64,000 nt of DNA from Acidilutibacter cellobiosedens (lineage in GTDB: Bacteria; Bacillota; Clostridia; Tissierellales; Acidilutibacteraceae), in assembly GCF_004103715.1 (NCBI RefSeq), contig NZ_CP035282.1:248001-312000 (forward strand), in the 5' to 3' direction. The notes beneath the pieces were generated by a model, which was not told the DNA's origin, ran no database searches, and saw nothing but the letters and a program-made list of their open reading frames with translations. This document shows positions 63,535-64,000 of the stretch, one piece after another (position 1 is the stretch's first letter; every line of letters starts with the position of its first letter). A program made the translations under genes and the position numbers.

Positions 63535-63936
63535 ATAGAACTTTATTTTCATTTTTTGCCCTAATTTTTAAGAAATACAAGGACTTTAAAAGATAAATTA
63601 AGGGGAAAAGGGCATAAATGGGGAATTAGGGATAAAAAAACAAGCCGGTGTTTTCAAGGGTTTGAGGGGTGTTGGTGAGAGAACTTTATTTGAAAAAGGA
63701 GAGGAGTTTGTTTGATGAACACATAGTTAGGAACAAGGAAAAAGGGGTAAGGAATATAGGAAATAAATTAGGCAGGATATAGGGGTTAATTAGTTGTTGT
63801 AAAAAGAAAATAAAGTAGTGGTATTAGAAGGGATAAGGAATAAGGGAAGGCATTGGTAATACAGGGTTTAGTTCAGTTTTAAGGTTAAAAGAATATGGAT
63901 ATTAAAGGGAATTTGTGAAAGGACTTTATTTACTTT
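63535..63936. repeat. Scattered TnsB-like motifs in gene-free tail
   Basis: AGAACTTTATTTTC at 63535, GAGAACTTTATTTG at 63679, TGTAAAAAGAAAATAAAGT at 63798 (terminus-like spacing) and GGACTTTATTTACTT at 63921. I see no gene from 62622 to 64000. Confidence 0.5.
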
Positions 63937-64000
63937 TACTATACAACATAGGCCTTTTTTTCTGTTTCTAAAAATGATGTGGTGAAAAATATTAGAAATA

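Overview
The window is AT-rich (roughly 30% GC by eye) with AGGAGG-type ribosome binding sites, frequent TTG and GTG starts and Clostridia-like protein families. It looks like the chromosome or a large mobile element of a low-GC Firmicute (Clostridia or Tissierellia). No housekeeping gene, rRNA or tRNA was seen. Almost everything is accessory DNA: layered mobile elements loaded with anti-phage defence genes.

Region 1 (1-31.6 kb) is most simply read as a large integrative and mobilizable element (IME). It carries the 3' half of a type 1 BREX locus (pglX, an inserted SH3/membrane gene, pglZ, brxL) and a two-gene CBASS (CD-NTase plus a Cap15-like effector). A MobC/relaxase pair with a hairpin-rich candidate oriT follows. 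Next comes a mixed cluster: Fe-S HhH glycosylase, PD-(D/E)XK protein, an unknown pair, a broken nuclease gene, a metallopeptidase, and a HEPN gene cut by an IS21 element. The maintenance module follows: LexA-like repressor, small Cys-rich protein, a striking array of RNA hairpins, a sigma-like factor and three tandem large serine recombinases. A ParB-like and a HEPN gene close the region. Its right junction appears to lie at about 31.61 kb, inside the Walker A codons of a type III-restriction-like helicase-nuclease gene that has lost its 5' end.

Region 2 (31.6-39.9 kb) is the interrupted defence locus: the truncated helicase-nuclease, a Gabija-like pair (OLD-family ATPase-TOPRIM plus UvrD-like helicase) overlapping by 4 bp, and a long HEPN protein.

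Region 3 (40-49.7 kb) holds small genes, iteron-like repeats, a possible replication initiator, a CHC2/TOPRIM primase, a GIY-YIG nuclease fused to a DnaB-type RecA domain, a tyrosine recombinase beside a set of inverted repeats, and two XRE regulators with shared operators.

Region 4 (49.8-64 kb) is a Tn7-like transposon, tnsA-tnsB-tnsC-tnsD/tniQ, followed by cargo: an unknown protein, an IS110 element, and an operon of a sacsin-like GHKL ATPase with a C-terminal DUF3883-like nuclease plus two paralogous 117-residue proteins. The last 1.1 kb is packed with Tn7-type TnsB-binding motifs. At 63,266-63,276 two transposon termini sit back to back, separated by exactly 5 bp, which suggests tandem insertion of two Tn7-like elements. 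The best candidates for undescribed biology are the GHKL-DUF3883 operon, the GIY-YIG/DnaB fusion, the hairpin-array RNA, the tandem Tn7-like ends, and a TnsA that seems to lack its catalytic aspartate.
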